Assembly: GCA_965263155.1 (NCBI GenBank)
Contig: OZ253586.1
Location: 124,001-188,000 of the forward strand
DNA: 64,000 bases
Reading direction: 5' to 3'
DNA from: JAAXIE01 sp965263155
Lineage (GTDB): Bacteria > Chloroflexota > Dehalococcoidia > Lucifugimonadales > JAAXIE01
Shown here: positions 33,513-41,888 of the stretch, piece after piece
How positions within the stretch are numbered: the stretch's first letter is position 1
How the letters are laid out: each line of letters starts with the position of its first letter
Notes under the pieces: model-generated
What the model saw: only the letters and a program-made list of their open reading frames with translations
Database searches by the model: none
Told to the model about the DNA's origin: nothing
Position numbers and translations under genes: made by a program

Positions 33513-34775
33513 TTACGTTCCCGTAATGACGTCCATACGCATGTAGGAGCGTAGTACCTCAGGGACGACTACGGAGCCATCGCCCTGCTGATAGTTCTCC
33601 AAGATGGCGATGATGAGGCGGGGCAGAGCGAGCCCTGACCCGTTGAGGGTGTGGGCGAATACGGGGCGCCCGCCTGATTCGGGGCGACATCGCACGTTGG
33701 CGCGCCTTGCTTGAAAGTCGACGCAGTTGGAGCAGGAACTGACCTCCAGCCATTCTTGGCAGCCTGCGGCCCAGAGTTCAATGTCATAAGACTTGGCCGA
33801 GGCGAAACCCAACTCGCCGGTGCATAGTTGCAGCACGCGGTACGGGAGGCCAAGCTGGCGGCAGAGACCCTCGGCATCACCTCGCAGCGACTCCAACTCA
33901 TCGGCAGAGCGCTCTGGAGCCACGAACTTGTACATCTCGACCTTGTCGAATTGGTGTACCCGCTTGATGCCCCGAGTATCCCGCCCTGCCGCCGCCTTCT
34001 CCCGCCGAAAGCAGGGTGTGTAGGCCGCGTAGTAAAGGGGCAGCGATTCGTAGGACAGCACCTCGTCGGCATGCAAACTGGTGAGGGGCACCTCGGCAGT
34101 GGGTACGAGCCACAGGTCGTCTTCGTCGTCGTGGTAAAGGTTGTCGCCGAACTTGGGCAGGTTGCCTGATGCCAGCATGGTGGACTGCTTCACCAAGGCT
34201 GGCAGGTGCATCTCTTGGTAGCCGTTGTCGGTGTGGACGTCCAGCATCCAATTGATTAGGGCCCGCTCCAGCCGTGCTCCGGCCCCGCTGAGGGTGAAGA
34301 AGCGGGAACCCGACAGCTTGACGCCCCGCTGGAAGTCGATGATGCCCAGCCGCTCGCCGATGTCCCAGTGAGGCGCAGGCTCGAAGTCGAAAGTGGGCGC
34401 CTCTCCCCATGTGCTGATGACGACATTGTCGTCCTCGCCCGTTCCTAAGGGGACCTCGGGCAGGGCTAAGTTGGGCAAGGCCAGCAACTGGTCATCCAGC
34501 GAGGCTTCCATGTCCTTGACCTGCTGCTCCAACTCACGGATGCGGTCGCCGACCTCACGCATCTCTTGAATCAGCTCGGGGGGTCTCTCGGAGGCGCGGC
34601 CCAACTCGCGGCTCACTGCATTGCGCCGCCCCCGCAACTCGTCCCCCTCGTGTATCAGCTGCCTCCGCTGCTCATCCAACGCCAGCAACCCATCGATGGG
34701 CGCCTCCTCTCCTCGGCGTAGGAGGGCTTGGCGCACCATATCAGGCTCCTGACGTATCAACTCAATGGATAGCAT
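33513..34775 (-). CDS. serS: Seryl-tRNA synthetase
   Basis: A 420-residue class II synthetase of the expected length. The N-terminal coiled-coil arm (residues ~30-110) holds the tRNA. Motif 2 is CFRREKAAAGRDTRGIKRVHQFDKVE and motif 3 is NGSGLALPRLIIAILENYQ. It charges tRNA-Ser in the cytoplasm. The start MLSIELIRQEPD is the normal SerRS opening. The 171-bp region before it carries a tandem repeat described separately. Confidence 0.96.
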   Translation of the reverse strand: MLSIELIRQEPDMVRQALLRRGEEAPIDGLLALDEQRRQLIHEGDELRGRRNAVSRELGRASERPPELIQEMREVGDRIRELEQQVKDMEASLDDQLLALPNLALPEVPLGTGEDDNVVISTWGEAPTFDFEPAPHWDIGERLGIIDFQRGVKLSGSRFFTLSGAGARLERALINWMLDVHTDNGYQEMHLPALVKQSTMLASGNLPKFGDNLYHDDEDDLWLVPTAEVPLTSLHADEVLSYESLPLYYAAYTPCFRREKAAAGRDTRGIKRVHQFDKVEMYKFVAPERSADELESLRGDAEGLCRQLGLPYRVLQLCTGELGFASAKSYDIELWAAGCQEWLEVSSCSNCVDFQARRANVRCRPESGGRPVFAHTLNGSGLALPRLIIAILENYQQGDGSVVVPEVLRSYMRMDVITGT

Positions 34776-34794
34776 TATTCGATGTTACCTCATC

Positions 34795-34832
34795 ACCATT
34801 CAGACGATGCCAGACCATTCAGACGACGCCAC
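34795..34832. repeat. 19-bp tandem repeat in the serS leader
   Basis: Two adjacent copies of a 19-bp unit (core ACCATTCAGACGATGCCA) at 34795-34813 and 34814-34832 differ at three positions. They lie 20 bp upstream of serS on the minus strand. No T-box sequence is recognisable. Could be an operator pair or a neutral duplication. Confidence 0.5.
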
Positions 34833-34946
34833 GAGCAATCAATCAAGTCCAGCAAGCCCTCATCGATAGACCAAAGGACTACGGAGTACTTCCAAGATGT
34901 CGAGCTTTCGGGTGCGGAGTGTGGCGGCGGTCACCATGAGGACATA

Positions 34947-36455
34947 CTACTCTCTGGTGCGCATTTGGGGGAACAGTAGCACGTCGCGGATGGAGCTTTG
35001 GCCGGTGAGCAGCATCACGAGACGGTCGATGCCCATGCCTAGGCCGCCGGTGGGAGGCATGCCGTGCTCGATGCTGAGCAGGAAGTCGTGATCTGTGCGC
35101 TCCACCTCTTCATCCCGGTACTCGAGGCGCTGCCTCTCTTGGTCCTCGAAGCGTTCCCGCTGTACGTCGGGGTCGTTGAGCTCGGAGTAGGAGTTGGCTA
35201 CCTCCATGCCTCCGATGTAGCCCTCGAACCGCTCCGCATAGCCCGGCTTGTCGGGCTTGCCCTTGGCCAAGGGGGACATCTCTTCGGGATAGTCCAAGAG
35301 GAAGGTGGGTTGAATCAGATGGGGTTCGACGAAAGTGGAGAGGGCCTTGTCGATGAGCCTGCCGCGGCTTTCGCTACCCTCGCTGCGAACGCCCAGTTGC
35401 TGGAGTCGGGCCGCCATGCTCTCGTCGGTGAGGTGCTCTTCTATATCGATTCCGCTGCGAGCGGCCAGCTCCTCGCGCAGTGAGAGGCGTCGCCATGGGG
35501 GTGCCAGATCGATCTCGTGCTCTCCCGCGGTGATGGTGGTTGTGCCCAAGACCTCAATGGCCACTTGGGACACCATTTCCTCAACCATGGTCATCACATG
35601 GTTGTAGTCGGCATAGGCCTCGTAGCTTTCGAGGAGGGTAAATTCTGGGTTGTGGTCTTGGTCTATTCCCTCGTTGCGAAAGACGCGGCCAAGCTCGTAG
35701 ACCTTGTCGAACCCGCCTACGATCAGACGCTTGAGGTATAGCTCTGTGGCTATGCGCAGGTAGAGGCCTTGGTCCAGCGCGTTGTGGTGGGTGGCGAAGG
35801 GGCGTGCCATGGCCCCAGCGGCCACCGGGACCAGCACCGGGGTGTCCACCTCCACGAACCCTCGCCCGTCGAGAAAGCGGCGGATGCCGCTGATTATGCG
35901 GCTGCGCATGAGGAAGACGTCCATGACTTCGGGGTCGGAGATGAGGTCAAGGTAGCGTTGACGGTACCGCTGCTCCACGTCACGCAGGCCGTGAAACTTC
36001 TCCGGCGGGGGACGCAGACTCTTGCACAGCGGAGCGAACTCGGTGACTTCCACGGTAATCTCGCCGGTGTTGGTGCGGAAGAGCGGTCCGCTCACGCCGA
36101 TGAAGTCGCCCAAGTCTAGGGCGCGGGTCAGTTGGAACGCGTCGCCCAGCAGGTCACGGCGTAGGTGGGCTTGCACCTTGCCAGTGCCGTCGCGCAGGTC
36201 GAGAAAGGCGGCTCGGCCCATGGGGCGCAGGAAGGCGATGCGACCGGCCACTGAGACGGGGTCGGTGCGGCGGCCATGTCCACCGTCTTTTTCTTCCTCG
36301 AGCCCAGTCGAGGCTTCTTGCTCAAGGAAGTATGCGATTGCCTCGGCGGCGGTGTGGGTGCGGTGGTAACGGGGCGGATAGGGGTCTACGCCCAACTGCC
36401 GGAGGCGTTCCAGCTTTTCCCGCCTTGCTTGAAGGAGGGCATCCCCTCTAACCAT
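34947..36455 (-). CDS. lysS: Lysyl-tRNA synthetase, class II
   Basis: A 502-residue class II LysRS. The OB-fold anticodon-binding domain (VSVAGRIAFLRPMGRAAFLD) is residues ~60-150. Motif 1 is near RRFLDGRGFVEVDTPVL, motif 2 FRNEGIDQDHNPEFTLLE and motif 3 GLGMGIDRLVMLLTGQSSIR. AMARPFATHHNALDQGLYLR is the typical substrate segment. It charges tRNA-Lys. It follows greA with an 18-bp gap, the common greA-lysS arrangement. Confidence 0.96.
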   Translation of the reverse strand: MVRGDALLQARREKLERLRQLGVDPYPPRYHRTHTAAEAIAYFLEQEASTGLEEEKDGGHGRRTDPVSVAGRIAFLRPMGRAAFLDLRDGTGKVQAHLRRDLLGDAFQLTRALDLGDFIGVSGPLFRTNTGEITVEVTEFAPLCKSLRPPPEKFHGLRDVEQRYRQRYLDLISDPEVMDVFLMRSRIISGIRRFLDGRGFVEVDTPVLVPVAAGAMARPFATHHNALDQGLYLRIATELYLKRLIVGGFDKVYELGRVFRNEGIDQDHNPEFTLLESYEAYADYNHVMTMVEEMVSQVAIEVLGTTTITAGEHEIDLAPPWRRLSLREELAARSGIDIEEHLTDESMAARLQQLGVRSEGSESRGRLIDKALSTFVEPHLIQPTFLLDYPEEMSPLAKGKPDKPGYAERFEGYIGGMEVANSYSELNDPDVQRERFEDQERQRLEYRDEEVERTDHDFLLSIEHGMPPTGGLGMGIDRLVMLLTGQSSIRDVLLFPQMRTRE

Positions 36456-36473
36456 GGGAAGCTCCGGTCGGCC

Positions 36474-36938
36474 TCAGGATATCCTCAGCACTTTCAACTG
36501 TATCTGACCTGCAGGGACCGCGACGTCGGCGACATCGCCTGCGCTCTTGCCCAGCAGGGCCTTACCGATGGGTGACTCGTTGGAGATGGAGCCTTGGGAG
36601 GGGTCGGCCTCGGCACTGCCGATGATCTTGTATTTCTTCTTGCGCCCTTTTTCGTCTTGCACTTGGACCGTGGAGCCGATGCGCACCACATCGGAAGAAC
36701 CGTTCTCTTCGATGATGCGGGCGTTGGTGATGAGGGTGTCGAGGGTGAGGATGCGGCCTGCGATATAGGCTTGGTCGTTCTTGGCCTCTTCATACTCAGC
36801 GTTATCCACGGCGCCTCCCATCTCCTTGGCCCGCTGGATACGCTCGGCTACGTCGTGGCGTCGTACAGTGAAGAGGTTTTCTCGCTCCTCCTTCAGCCTT
36901 TCCAGGCCCCCCTTGGTGAGGTAGGCAGGCTGGGTCAT
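36474..36938 (-). CDS. greA: Transcription elongation factor GreA
   Basis: A 154-residue GreA. The N-terminal antiparallel coiled coil (LTKGGLERLKEERENLFTVR, then NAEYEEAKNDQAYIAGRI) carries the acidic tip residues in DNAEYEEAKND. The C-terminal FKBP-like domain includes VRIGSTVQVQDEKGRKKKYK and ISNESPIGKALLGKSAGDVA. It rescues backtracked RNA polymerase. First gene of a greA-lysS unit. Confidence 0.95.
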   Translation of the reverse strand: MTQPAYLTKGGLERLKEERENLFTVRRHDVAERIQRAKEMGGAVDNAEYEEAKNDQAYIAGRILTLDTLITNARIIEENGSSDVVRIGSTVQVQDEKGRKKKYKIIGSAEADPSQGSISNESPIGKALLGKSAGDVADVAVPAGQIQLKVLRIS

Positions 36939-37090
36939 ATCATCACCCCACTAACAGCAAAAAAGACCGAGTCCTCGCCCATCGCCGCGAGGCCGGCCAC
37001 GTACCGCATCTTACTCTGCCTGCAAGGTTGTTAGCAAGCGGATTTCTCTCATTTTGGGAGCCTGCCCGCTCTTGGTAGGGAGGTCAAAGG

Positions 37091-37119
37091 TTGACAGATA
37101 GGACGCCTGTGGGTATCTT
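37091..37119 (+). promoter_or_regulatory. Candidate promoter of the betaine transporter genes
   Basis: Perfect TTGACA at 37091-37096, a 17-bp spacer and TATCTT at 37114-37119. The ATP-binding gene starts at 37178. Small hairpins (TACCC/GGGTA and AGGC/GCCT) and a G-run followed by seven T lie in the leader just before the ATG, which could attenuate transcription. Confidence 0.5.
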
Positions 37120-37177
37120 GCGAAGTACCTTTACCCGCTTCGTGGGTAGGCTTTTGCCTGCCGGGGGGGTTTTTTTC

Positions 37178-38218
37178 ATGGAAAACGGCAACGATTGCAT
37201 TACAGTCAACGGCTTATGGAAGGTGTTCGGGAGCGACCCTGAAAGAGTGACCACTCCCGAATGGCAGGACAAGTCCCGGAGCGAGGTCCAAGAGGAAACT
37301 GGCTGCGTCGTGGCCCTCAAGGACGTCAACTTCTCCGTGCCCGAAGGCGACATCTTCGTGGTCATGGGACTGTCCGGCAGCGGTAAGTCCACCCTCATAC
37401 GGTGCCTCATCCGCCTCATTGAGCCCACTCAAGGCGAGATATACATCGACGACGAGGATGTGCTCGCCTGCAACGACACCCAGTTGACGCAGTTGCGTCG
37501 TACCAAGGTCTCCATGGTCTTCCAGCGCTTTGGCCTCTTTCCCCACCGCACCGTGCTGGACAACACGGTCTGGGGAATGGAGCTACGCGGCATCAGCAGG
37601 GAAGAGCGGGAGGAGACGGCGCAGGGGGTCTTGGAGATGGTGGGCCTGCAGGGCTGGGAGAACAACTATCCCCGGGAGCTCAGCGGTGGTATGCAGCAGC
37701 GCGTCGGCTTGGCCCGCGCCTTGGCCGTGGACCCTCAGATTCTCCTGCTGGACGAACCTTTCAGTGCTCTCGACCCCTTGATACGCCGCACCATGCAGGA
37801 CGAGTTGCTCAAGATACAGACCGAGTTGCACAAGACCATGGTGTTCATCACCCACGACCTCAGCGAGGCCCTGAAAATCGGCAACCGCATCGTGATCATG
37901 CGCGACGGCGAGATTGTGCAGTCGGGCACGCCCGAAGAGATAGTCATGGAGCCTTGCGACGACTACGTCAGCGAGTTCGTGCGGGACGTGCGCAAGGAGT
38001 CGATACTCAAGGCAAAGAACGTCATGAAAGAACATTTGGGCAATGGCTCGGCCAATGGCCTTGATGAAGCGGGCCCTTCATGCAGGCTGGAGACCCTGCT
38101 GGAGGACCTGATCCCCATGTTGATGGAACACCAAAAGCCAATTCAAGTACTGGACCACCAAGACGAGTTGGTGGGGGAGGTGCACCGCGACGACGTTATT
38201 CTGGCAATGGCCCACTAG
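37178..38218 (+). CDS. proV: Glycine betaine/proline ABC transporter ATP-binding subunit
   Basis: A 346-residue ABC ATPase of the ProV/OpuAA group: Walker A GLSGSGKST, Q-loop VFQRFGLFPHRTVLDNTVWG, signature LSGGMQQRVGLARAL, Walker B ILLLDEPFSALDP and a switch His in FITHDLSEAL. A C-terminal CBS-like tail (QKPIQVLDHQDELVGEVHRD) is typical. The ATG at 37178 has no clear ribosome site. A TTG at 37091 behind GGGAGG is the alternative but coincides with the promoter -35 box. Confidence 0.92.
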   Translation: MENGNDCITVNGLWKVFGSDPERVTTPEWQDKSRSEVQEETGCVVALKDVNFSVPEGDIFVVMGLSGSGKSTLIRCLIRLIEPTQGEIYIDDEDVLACNDTQLTQLRRTKVSMVFQRFGLFPHRTVLDNTVWGMELRGISREEREETAQGVLEMVGLQGWENNYPRELSGGMQQRVGLARALAVDPQILLLDEPFSALDPLIRRTMQDELLKIQTELHKTMVFITHDLSEALKIGNRIVIMRDGEIVQSGTPEEIVMEPCDDYVSEFVRDVRKESILKAKNVMKEHLGNGSANGLDEAGPSCRLETLLEDLIPMLMEHQKPIQVLDHQDELVGEVHRDDVILAMAH

Positions 38219-38273
38219 GCCGTAATCTTAACTATCCCTTAGTTTTATCCATTTATGGGAAAGGACAAATCCA

Positions 38274-39734
38274 ATGCTCAAGAGTGCCCGTAAACTTAAC
38301 CCCTTCCTGCTGATGGGGAGCCTCATGGTAGTGGTGCTTCTCATGGTGGCAGCGTGCGGTGGCAGTAACGACGAGGCCATCAGCAACCTGCAGAAGTCCA
38401 TAGACGACTTGGCCATGTCCCAGCCTGAAGGCATCACCGCCACGGAGGTTCAGGACATCGTCCAGAAGTCCATAGACGACTTGGCCATGTCCCAAACCGA
38501 AGGCCTTACCGCAACGCAGGTTCAGGATATCGTCGGCAATGCAGTGATGAGCATGGACAGCCCCGAGGGGTTGACCGCTGCGCAAGCGCAGGCCATCGTT
38601 GGCAGTGCCATCGCAGCCATCCAGACCCCGGAAGGTCTCACCGCCCAGCAGGTGCAGGCCATAGTGGCCAACGCCATGAGCGGCCAGCCCGAAGGTCTGA
38701 CAGCCATGCAGGTGCAGGACATCGTCGACAACGCCCTGATGGCAGCGGAAGACCCCGACGCCCTCACCGCCATGAAGGTGCAGGAGATAGTGTCCATGGC
38801 TATCTCGGAGTCCATGATGATGGAGGAGGAGAAGAGCACCATCGTCTTCTCCGATCTCAACTGGGGCAGCGCCCAAGTACAGAGCGCCATTGGTAAGTAC
38901 ATCGTAGAACATGGTTATGGGTACCCAGTGAAAGGAGAATTCGGAGGCACCATACCCCTGTTCCAAAGCCTGCTGCGCGGTGACATCGACGTCACTCTAG
39001 AGATATGGCTCCCCAACCAGAACGACACATGGCTGCCAGCGTTGGATGAGGGGAAAGTAGTCCCAGTGGGGGTTAGCCTAGCCGAGCAATGGCAGAGTGC
39101 GTTCGTAATACCCACCTACATGGCTGAAGCAAACCCTGGGCTACGAAGCGTGGAGGACATCAGGGACCACATAGACAAGTTCCCGCAAGAGGATGGGAAA
39201 GTAATTCTGTGGACCTGTCCCGGTGACTGGGCCTGCAATAGGGTGAATGCAGGTCAGGTAGCCTCCTACGGTTTTGACGACATCATTGTGCAGAAGCCTG
39301 CTCAGGGGGCTGCATTGTTCGCCTCAGTGACAGCCGCTGTCGAGAAGGGAGAGAATTGGCTCGGATATCTCTGGGGTCCTTCTCTTCCCGCGAATACATT
39401 GGACCTCACTCGTCTTGAAGAGCCGGTCTGCAGATTGGACCAGGATTCCTCAGAGGGTTGCGGCTACATTCCCGGCCCCGTCAGAATCGCCGTACACCCG
39501 AGCATGATCGAACGTGCACCGGACGTGGTTGAGCTTCTCCGGAACTGGTCTTTCACAGCTGCACAGATAGGTGAAACCCTCGCTTATCGTAACCAGGCGG
39601 AGGCAAGCTTCGAAGAAACGGCCTATTGGTTCTTGAGCAACAAGGAAGATGTATGGACAGAATGGGTGCCGAGCGACGTCGCTGATCGCGTCAAGTCTGC
39701 GCTTGCAGCGCAGATGGCCGCGATGTCGGGCTAA
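38274..39734 (+). CDS. proX: Glycine betaine ABC transporter substrate-binding lipoprotein with tandem-repeat stalk
   Basis: A 486-residue lipoprotein. The signal is a hydrophobic run LLMGSLMVVVLLMVAACGG with the lipobox Cys at residue 27. Residues ~35-185 are six tandem units of 20-24 residues with the pattern (P/T)EGLTAxQVQxIVxxA(I/M). The OpuAC-type binding domain follows (from TIVFSDLNWGSAQVQSAIGK to MAAMSG), including FWLPxxx-like EIWLPNQNDTWLPALDEGKV. Typical homologs have only a short linker between lipid anchor and domain, so the repeat is extra. It follows proV by 55 bp. Confidence 0.88.
   Translation: MLKSARKLNPFLLMGSLMVVVLLMVAACGGSNDEAISNLQKSIDDLAMSQPEGITATEVQDIVQKSIDDLAMSQTEGLTATQVQDIVGNAVMSMDSPEGLTAAQAQAIVGSAIAAIQTPEGLTAQQVQAIVANAMSGQPEGLTAMQVQDIVDNALMAAEDPDALTAMKVQEIVSMAISESMMMEEEKSTIVFSDLNWGSAQVQSAIGKYIVEHGYGYPVKGEFGGTIPLFQSLLRGDIDVTLEIWLPNQNDTWLPALDEGKVVPVGVSLAEQWQSAFVIPTYMAEANPGLRSVEDIRDHIDKFPQEDGKVILWTCPGDWACNRVNAGQVASYGFDDIIVQKPAQGAALFASVTAAVEKGENWLGYLWGPSLPANTLDLTRLEEPVCRLDQDSSEGCGYIPGPVRIAVHPSMIERAPDVVELLRNWSFTAAQIGETLAYRNQAEASFEETAYWFLSNKEDVWTEWVPSDVADRVKSALAAQMAAMSG
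38424..38820 (+). repeat. Tandem coding repeat in the binding-protein stalk
   Basis: Units begin at about 38424, 38496, 38562, 38628, 38688 and 38754 (spacings 72, 66, 66, 60 and 66 bp). DNA copies have drifted at synonymous sites while the LTAxQVQxIV core is kept, indicating selection on the protein. Predicted helices in series would form a spacer or oligomerising stalk. Confidence 0.8.
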
Positions 39735-39756
39735 GCGCGGATTCCCTTAGAAGCCC

Positions 39757-39798
39757 AATAGAAAGGAGCCGGGGATTCGACCCCGGCTCCTTTCTATT
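39757..39798. terminator. Strong 18-bp hairpin terminator after proX
   Basis: AATAGAAAGGAGCCGGGG at 39757-39774 and CCCCGGCTCCTTTCTATT at 39781-39798 are exactly complementary with loop ATTCGA. The T-containing 3' side makes it work as a terminator for proX, and its symmetry would also end minus-strand transcripts from the Uma2 remnant. Confidence 0.8.
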
Positions 39799-40343
39799 GT
39801 TTAGACAGGGTCTCGTCTCTAAGGTTCGAAAATATCACTCGCCGGACACGCGAACCCGGGTGCACGTCCGAGCCCTCAAGTTTGGTATCATTGCCGAGCG
39901 TAGACACCCTGTGCTCCTCTTGGTGCACATCGACGGTGCGACTGTCGGGATGTACCACCCATACCAGACGCACCCCGTATCGCAGCCACATCAAAGCCGT
40001 TGTCGTTGAGCTGCCAATAGGAATTGCGGGGGATGCGACTTCCACCACTAAGTCGGGCACAACTTCCGAATAGCCCTTGACCCTGGTGCCTTGGTGGTAC
40101 CTTCTCAGTGGAAATATTGGCTATATCTGGCGCGCGCACTGTGTCCCGGTCACGCTCAAAGCCAGATGCCTGTGTCTGAGGCTATCAGGCGTCCCTATCA
40201 AGTCCACCACTATCTTGCTGTTGTTCCTGTCCCGTAGGCATGGTATCGCTGAGAACTCCTCGTATGAACTCGCCAAGGACACTCTTGCCGAATAGCTGTG
40301 ATAGCTCGTCAGCAGTGATGAGCTTTGACTTTGTCGTTGACAT
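39794..40343 (-). pseudogene. Frameshifted Uma2 (DUF820) family nuclease remnant
   Basis: Pieces of one Uma2-type protein occur in order but in different minus-strand frames. They are MSTTKSKLITADELSQLFGK to DTMPTGQ (start 40343 behind GAGGGG), then NNSKIVVDLIG, then GFERDRDTVRAPDIANISTE, then YSEVVPDLVVEVASPAIPIG, YGVRLVWVVHPDSRTVDVHQ and the tail to 39794. At least three frame changes and a short internal deletion separate them, so no full-length product can form. Uma2 proteins have a restriction-endonuclease-like fold and occur as large paralogous families. This copy sits between proX and the inverted permease gene. Confidence 0.75.
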
Positions 40344-40376
40344 CCCAAATTCCCCTCGCTCTTGCTATCGCTAGAG

Positions 40377-41435
40377 CTATCCTTGGGTCGCCCTAGCCTG
40401 GGCGCGTGCCACCCCTTGGGTGATCCGGTCGATGATGATTGCGAGGAACACAATGGCCATGCCCGCGACCAAGCTTTCACCAACCTTGAGGCCTCCGATA
40501 GCCTTAAGTACATCCTCGCCCAAGCCACCGGCTGATACGAGCGAGGCAATCACAACCATAGCCAGTGCCATCATAGTCGTCTGGTTGATGCCCGCCATGA
40601 TTGTAGGTAGGGCCAGGGGCAACTGTACTTTGAAAAGTAATTGTCTCGGACTTGCGCCAAACGCCCGCGCCGCCTCAATCGTCTCCGAAGGCACTTGACG
40701 GATGCCTAGGTTGGTAAGCCTGATGGCGGGAGGGACTGCGTAAATGATGGTAGCCATTACAGCGGGGGCGTTGCCCAATCCGAAGAAGAAGATAGCTGGC
40801 ACCAGATAAACGAAGCTGGGCATAGTCTGCATACCGTCCAGTATCGGGCGCATGAGAGCGTCAGCCCTGTCGCTGCGGGCACCCGTGATTCCCAGCGGTA
40901 TCGCTATGAACACCGAGATCGCTACTGAGGTTACCATCAGCGCCATCGTCTCCATGGCGCTGGGCCATAGACCCGAGAGCCCGATAAGGAGAAGGGCGAA
41001 TACACTGAACGTTGCCACAAAGGTCCCTGCAACTCGCCAAGCGAGGAGCACTACTGCGAGTATCAGGACAGGCCAAGGTATCCAAAGGAGGCCCTTTGTG
41101 ATCCATAGGATCGAGTTCTTGATCCCGGAGCTGATGGGGTTGAAGATGAAACTCCCCGCGCTGGTGATCCACTTTGTGGCGTCCTGTACGCCATCTGCGA
41201 TGGGCTGGCCGATAAAAACGTCCCTGCTTAGGACCGAGACTGTGCCATCGTCTGCTGTGAAGTACGATGTCTTGTGGGCCAGCTTGGGAAAGTCCATGTC
41301 GCTGCCGACCGTTTGTAGCAGGACGACCCCTAGGATGACCATCGCAAGCACCGTAATGATGACGGTGGACCAGCCGTTGAGCTTGGAACCGGTCAATTTG
41401 CTGAAGGTTGGCTTGCTGAGACGTGGAATGTCCAT
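40377..41435 (-). CDS. proW: Glycine betaine/proline ABC transporter permease
   Basis: A 352-residue permease of the ProW/OpuAB group: an N-terminal helix (STVIITVLAMVILGVVLLQ), a periplasmic segment, then five or more helices. The ATPase-contacting EAA-like loop is SETIEAARAFGASPRQLLFKVQLPLALP. VSAGGLGEDVLKAIGGLKVG is also typical. It is on the opposite strand from proV and proX, separated from them by the Uma2 remnant, whereas these genes normally form one operon. GAGGAGAGG precedes the ATG at 41435. Confidence 0.9.
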   Translation of the reverse strand: MDIPRLSKPTFSKLTGSKLNGWSTVIITVLAMVILGVVLLQTVGSDMDFPKLAHKTSYFTADDGTVSVLSRDVFIGQPIADGVQDATKWITSAGSFIFNPISSGIKNSILWITKGLLWIPWPVLILAVVLLAWRVAGTFVATFSVFALLLIGLSGLWPSAMETMALMVTSVAISVFIAIPLGITGARSDRADALMRPILDGMQTMPSFVYLVPAIFFFGLGNAPAVMATIIYAVPPAIRLTNLGIRQVPSETIEAARAFGASPRQLLFKVQLPLALPTIMAGINQTTMMALAMVVIASLVSAGGLGEDVLKAIGGLKVGESLVAGMAIVFLAIIIDRITQGVARAQARATQG

Positions 41436-41681
41436 TTGCCTCTCCTCGGTACGGAGTCAGGTCAGTCTGTTTGCTGTTCCGGGTTGCCTCGTGCCCCTCG
41501 TTGGTTAGGAGCTCACAAGCGGCGCTCCTGCTCTCCCAACGGCCGCCCCCCCCCCCGAACTTCAGAAGGCGCAGGTCATTGTCGTATGCACAGGTGGCTA
41601 GGGCAAGACTGCTGGCATTGTTGCCTCAACAGAAGCGCTGTGTCGCAAGCATATAACACGCAGCGAAGTGGTGGGGTGGGA

Positions 41682-41743
41682 TTACAGCTCCAGCGTCGAC
41701 AGCTCGTCGGCGAAGACGAGGTTTCCGTCGTAGATGGCCCTCC
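41682..41743 (-). pseudogene. 3' fragment of an MBL-hydrolase gene, inverted relative to the intact copy
   Basis: Read on the minus strand, this encodes RAIYDGNLVFADELSTLEL followed by TAA. The intact gene at 42294-43154 ends MRAIYDGNLIFADELSTLEL-TGA. The nucleotide differences are almost all synonymous, plus Ile to Val and a changed stop codon. Only these ~60 bp are recognisable; nothing upstream matches. It is the end of a lost paralog and forms an inverted repeat with the intact gene's end. Confidence 0.75.
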
Positions 41744-41788
41744 GAAGCCATCCGTGAAATAATCATCCGTCACCCTGACATCAGCCCT

Positions 41789-41817
41789 TTGACAAGCCCC
41801 TCGCCCCCCGCTACCAT
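41789..41817 (+). promoter_or_regulatory. Candidate promoter of structured leader element 2
   Basis: TTGACA at 41789-41794, 17-bp C-rich spacer and TACCAT at 41812-41817. A GC hairpin with T-run begins 13 bases later, as in element 1 (18578-18606). Confidence 0.55.
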
Positions 41818-41829
41818 CGAATAGTGCAG

Positions 41830-41870
41830 GCAGGGGACTGACCCCTCAGGGTCGCCCCTGCTTTTCTTTT
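41830..41870 (+). terminator. Terminator-like hairpin at the 5' end of leader element 2
   Basis: GCAGGGG at 41830-41836 pairs with CCCCTGC at 41855-41861, with GACCC/GGGTC stacked inside and TTTTCTTTT after it. Compared with element 1 the inner stem differs on both sides (GACC/GGTC there) and stays paired. AGGGG-ACTGA-CCCCT is again available as an alternative hairpin. Confidence 0.6.
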
Positions 41871-41888
41871 CGCCACTGACTTTGTTTC

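Noticed and set aside
34776..34946. T-box riboswitch upstream of serS
   Set aside because: No TGGNACCGCG-type T-box sequence or terminator with T-run is visible.
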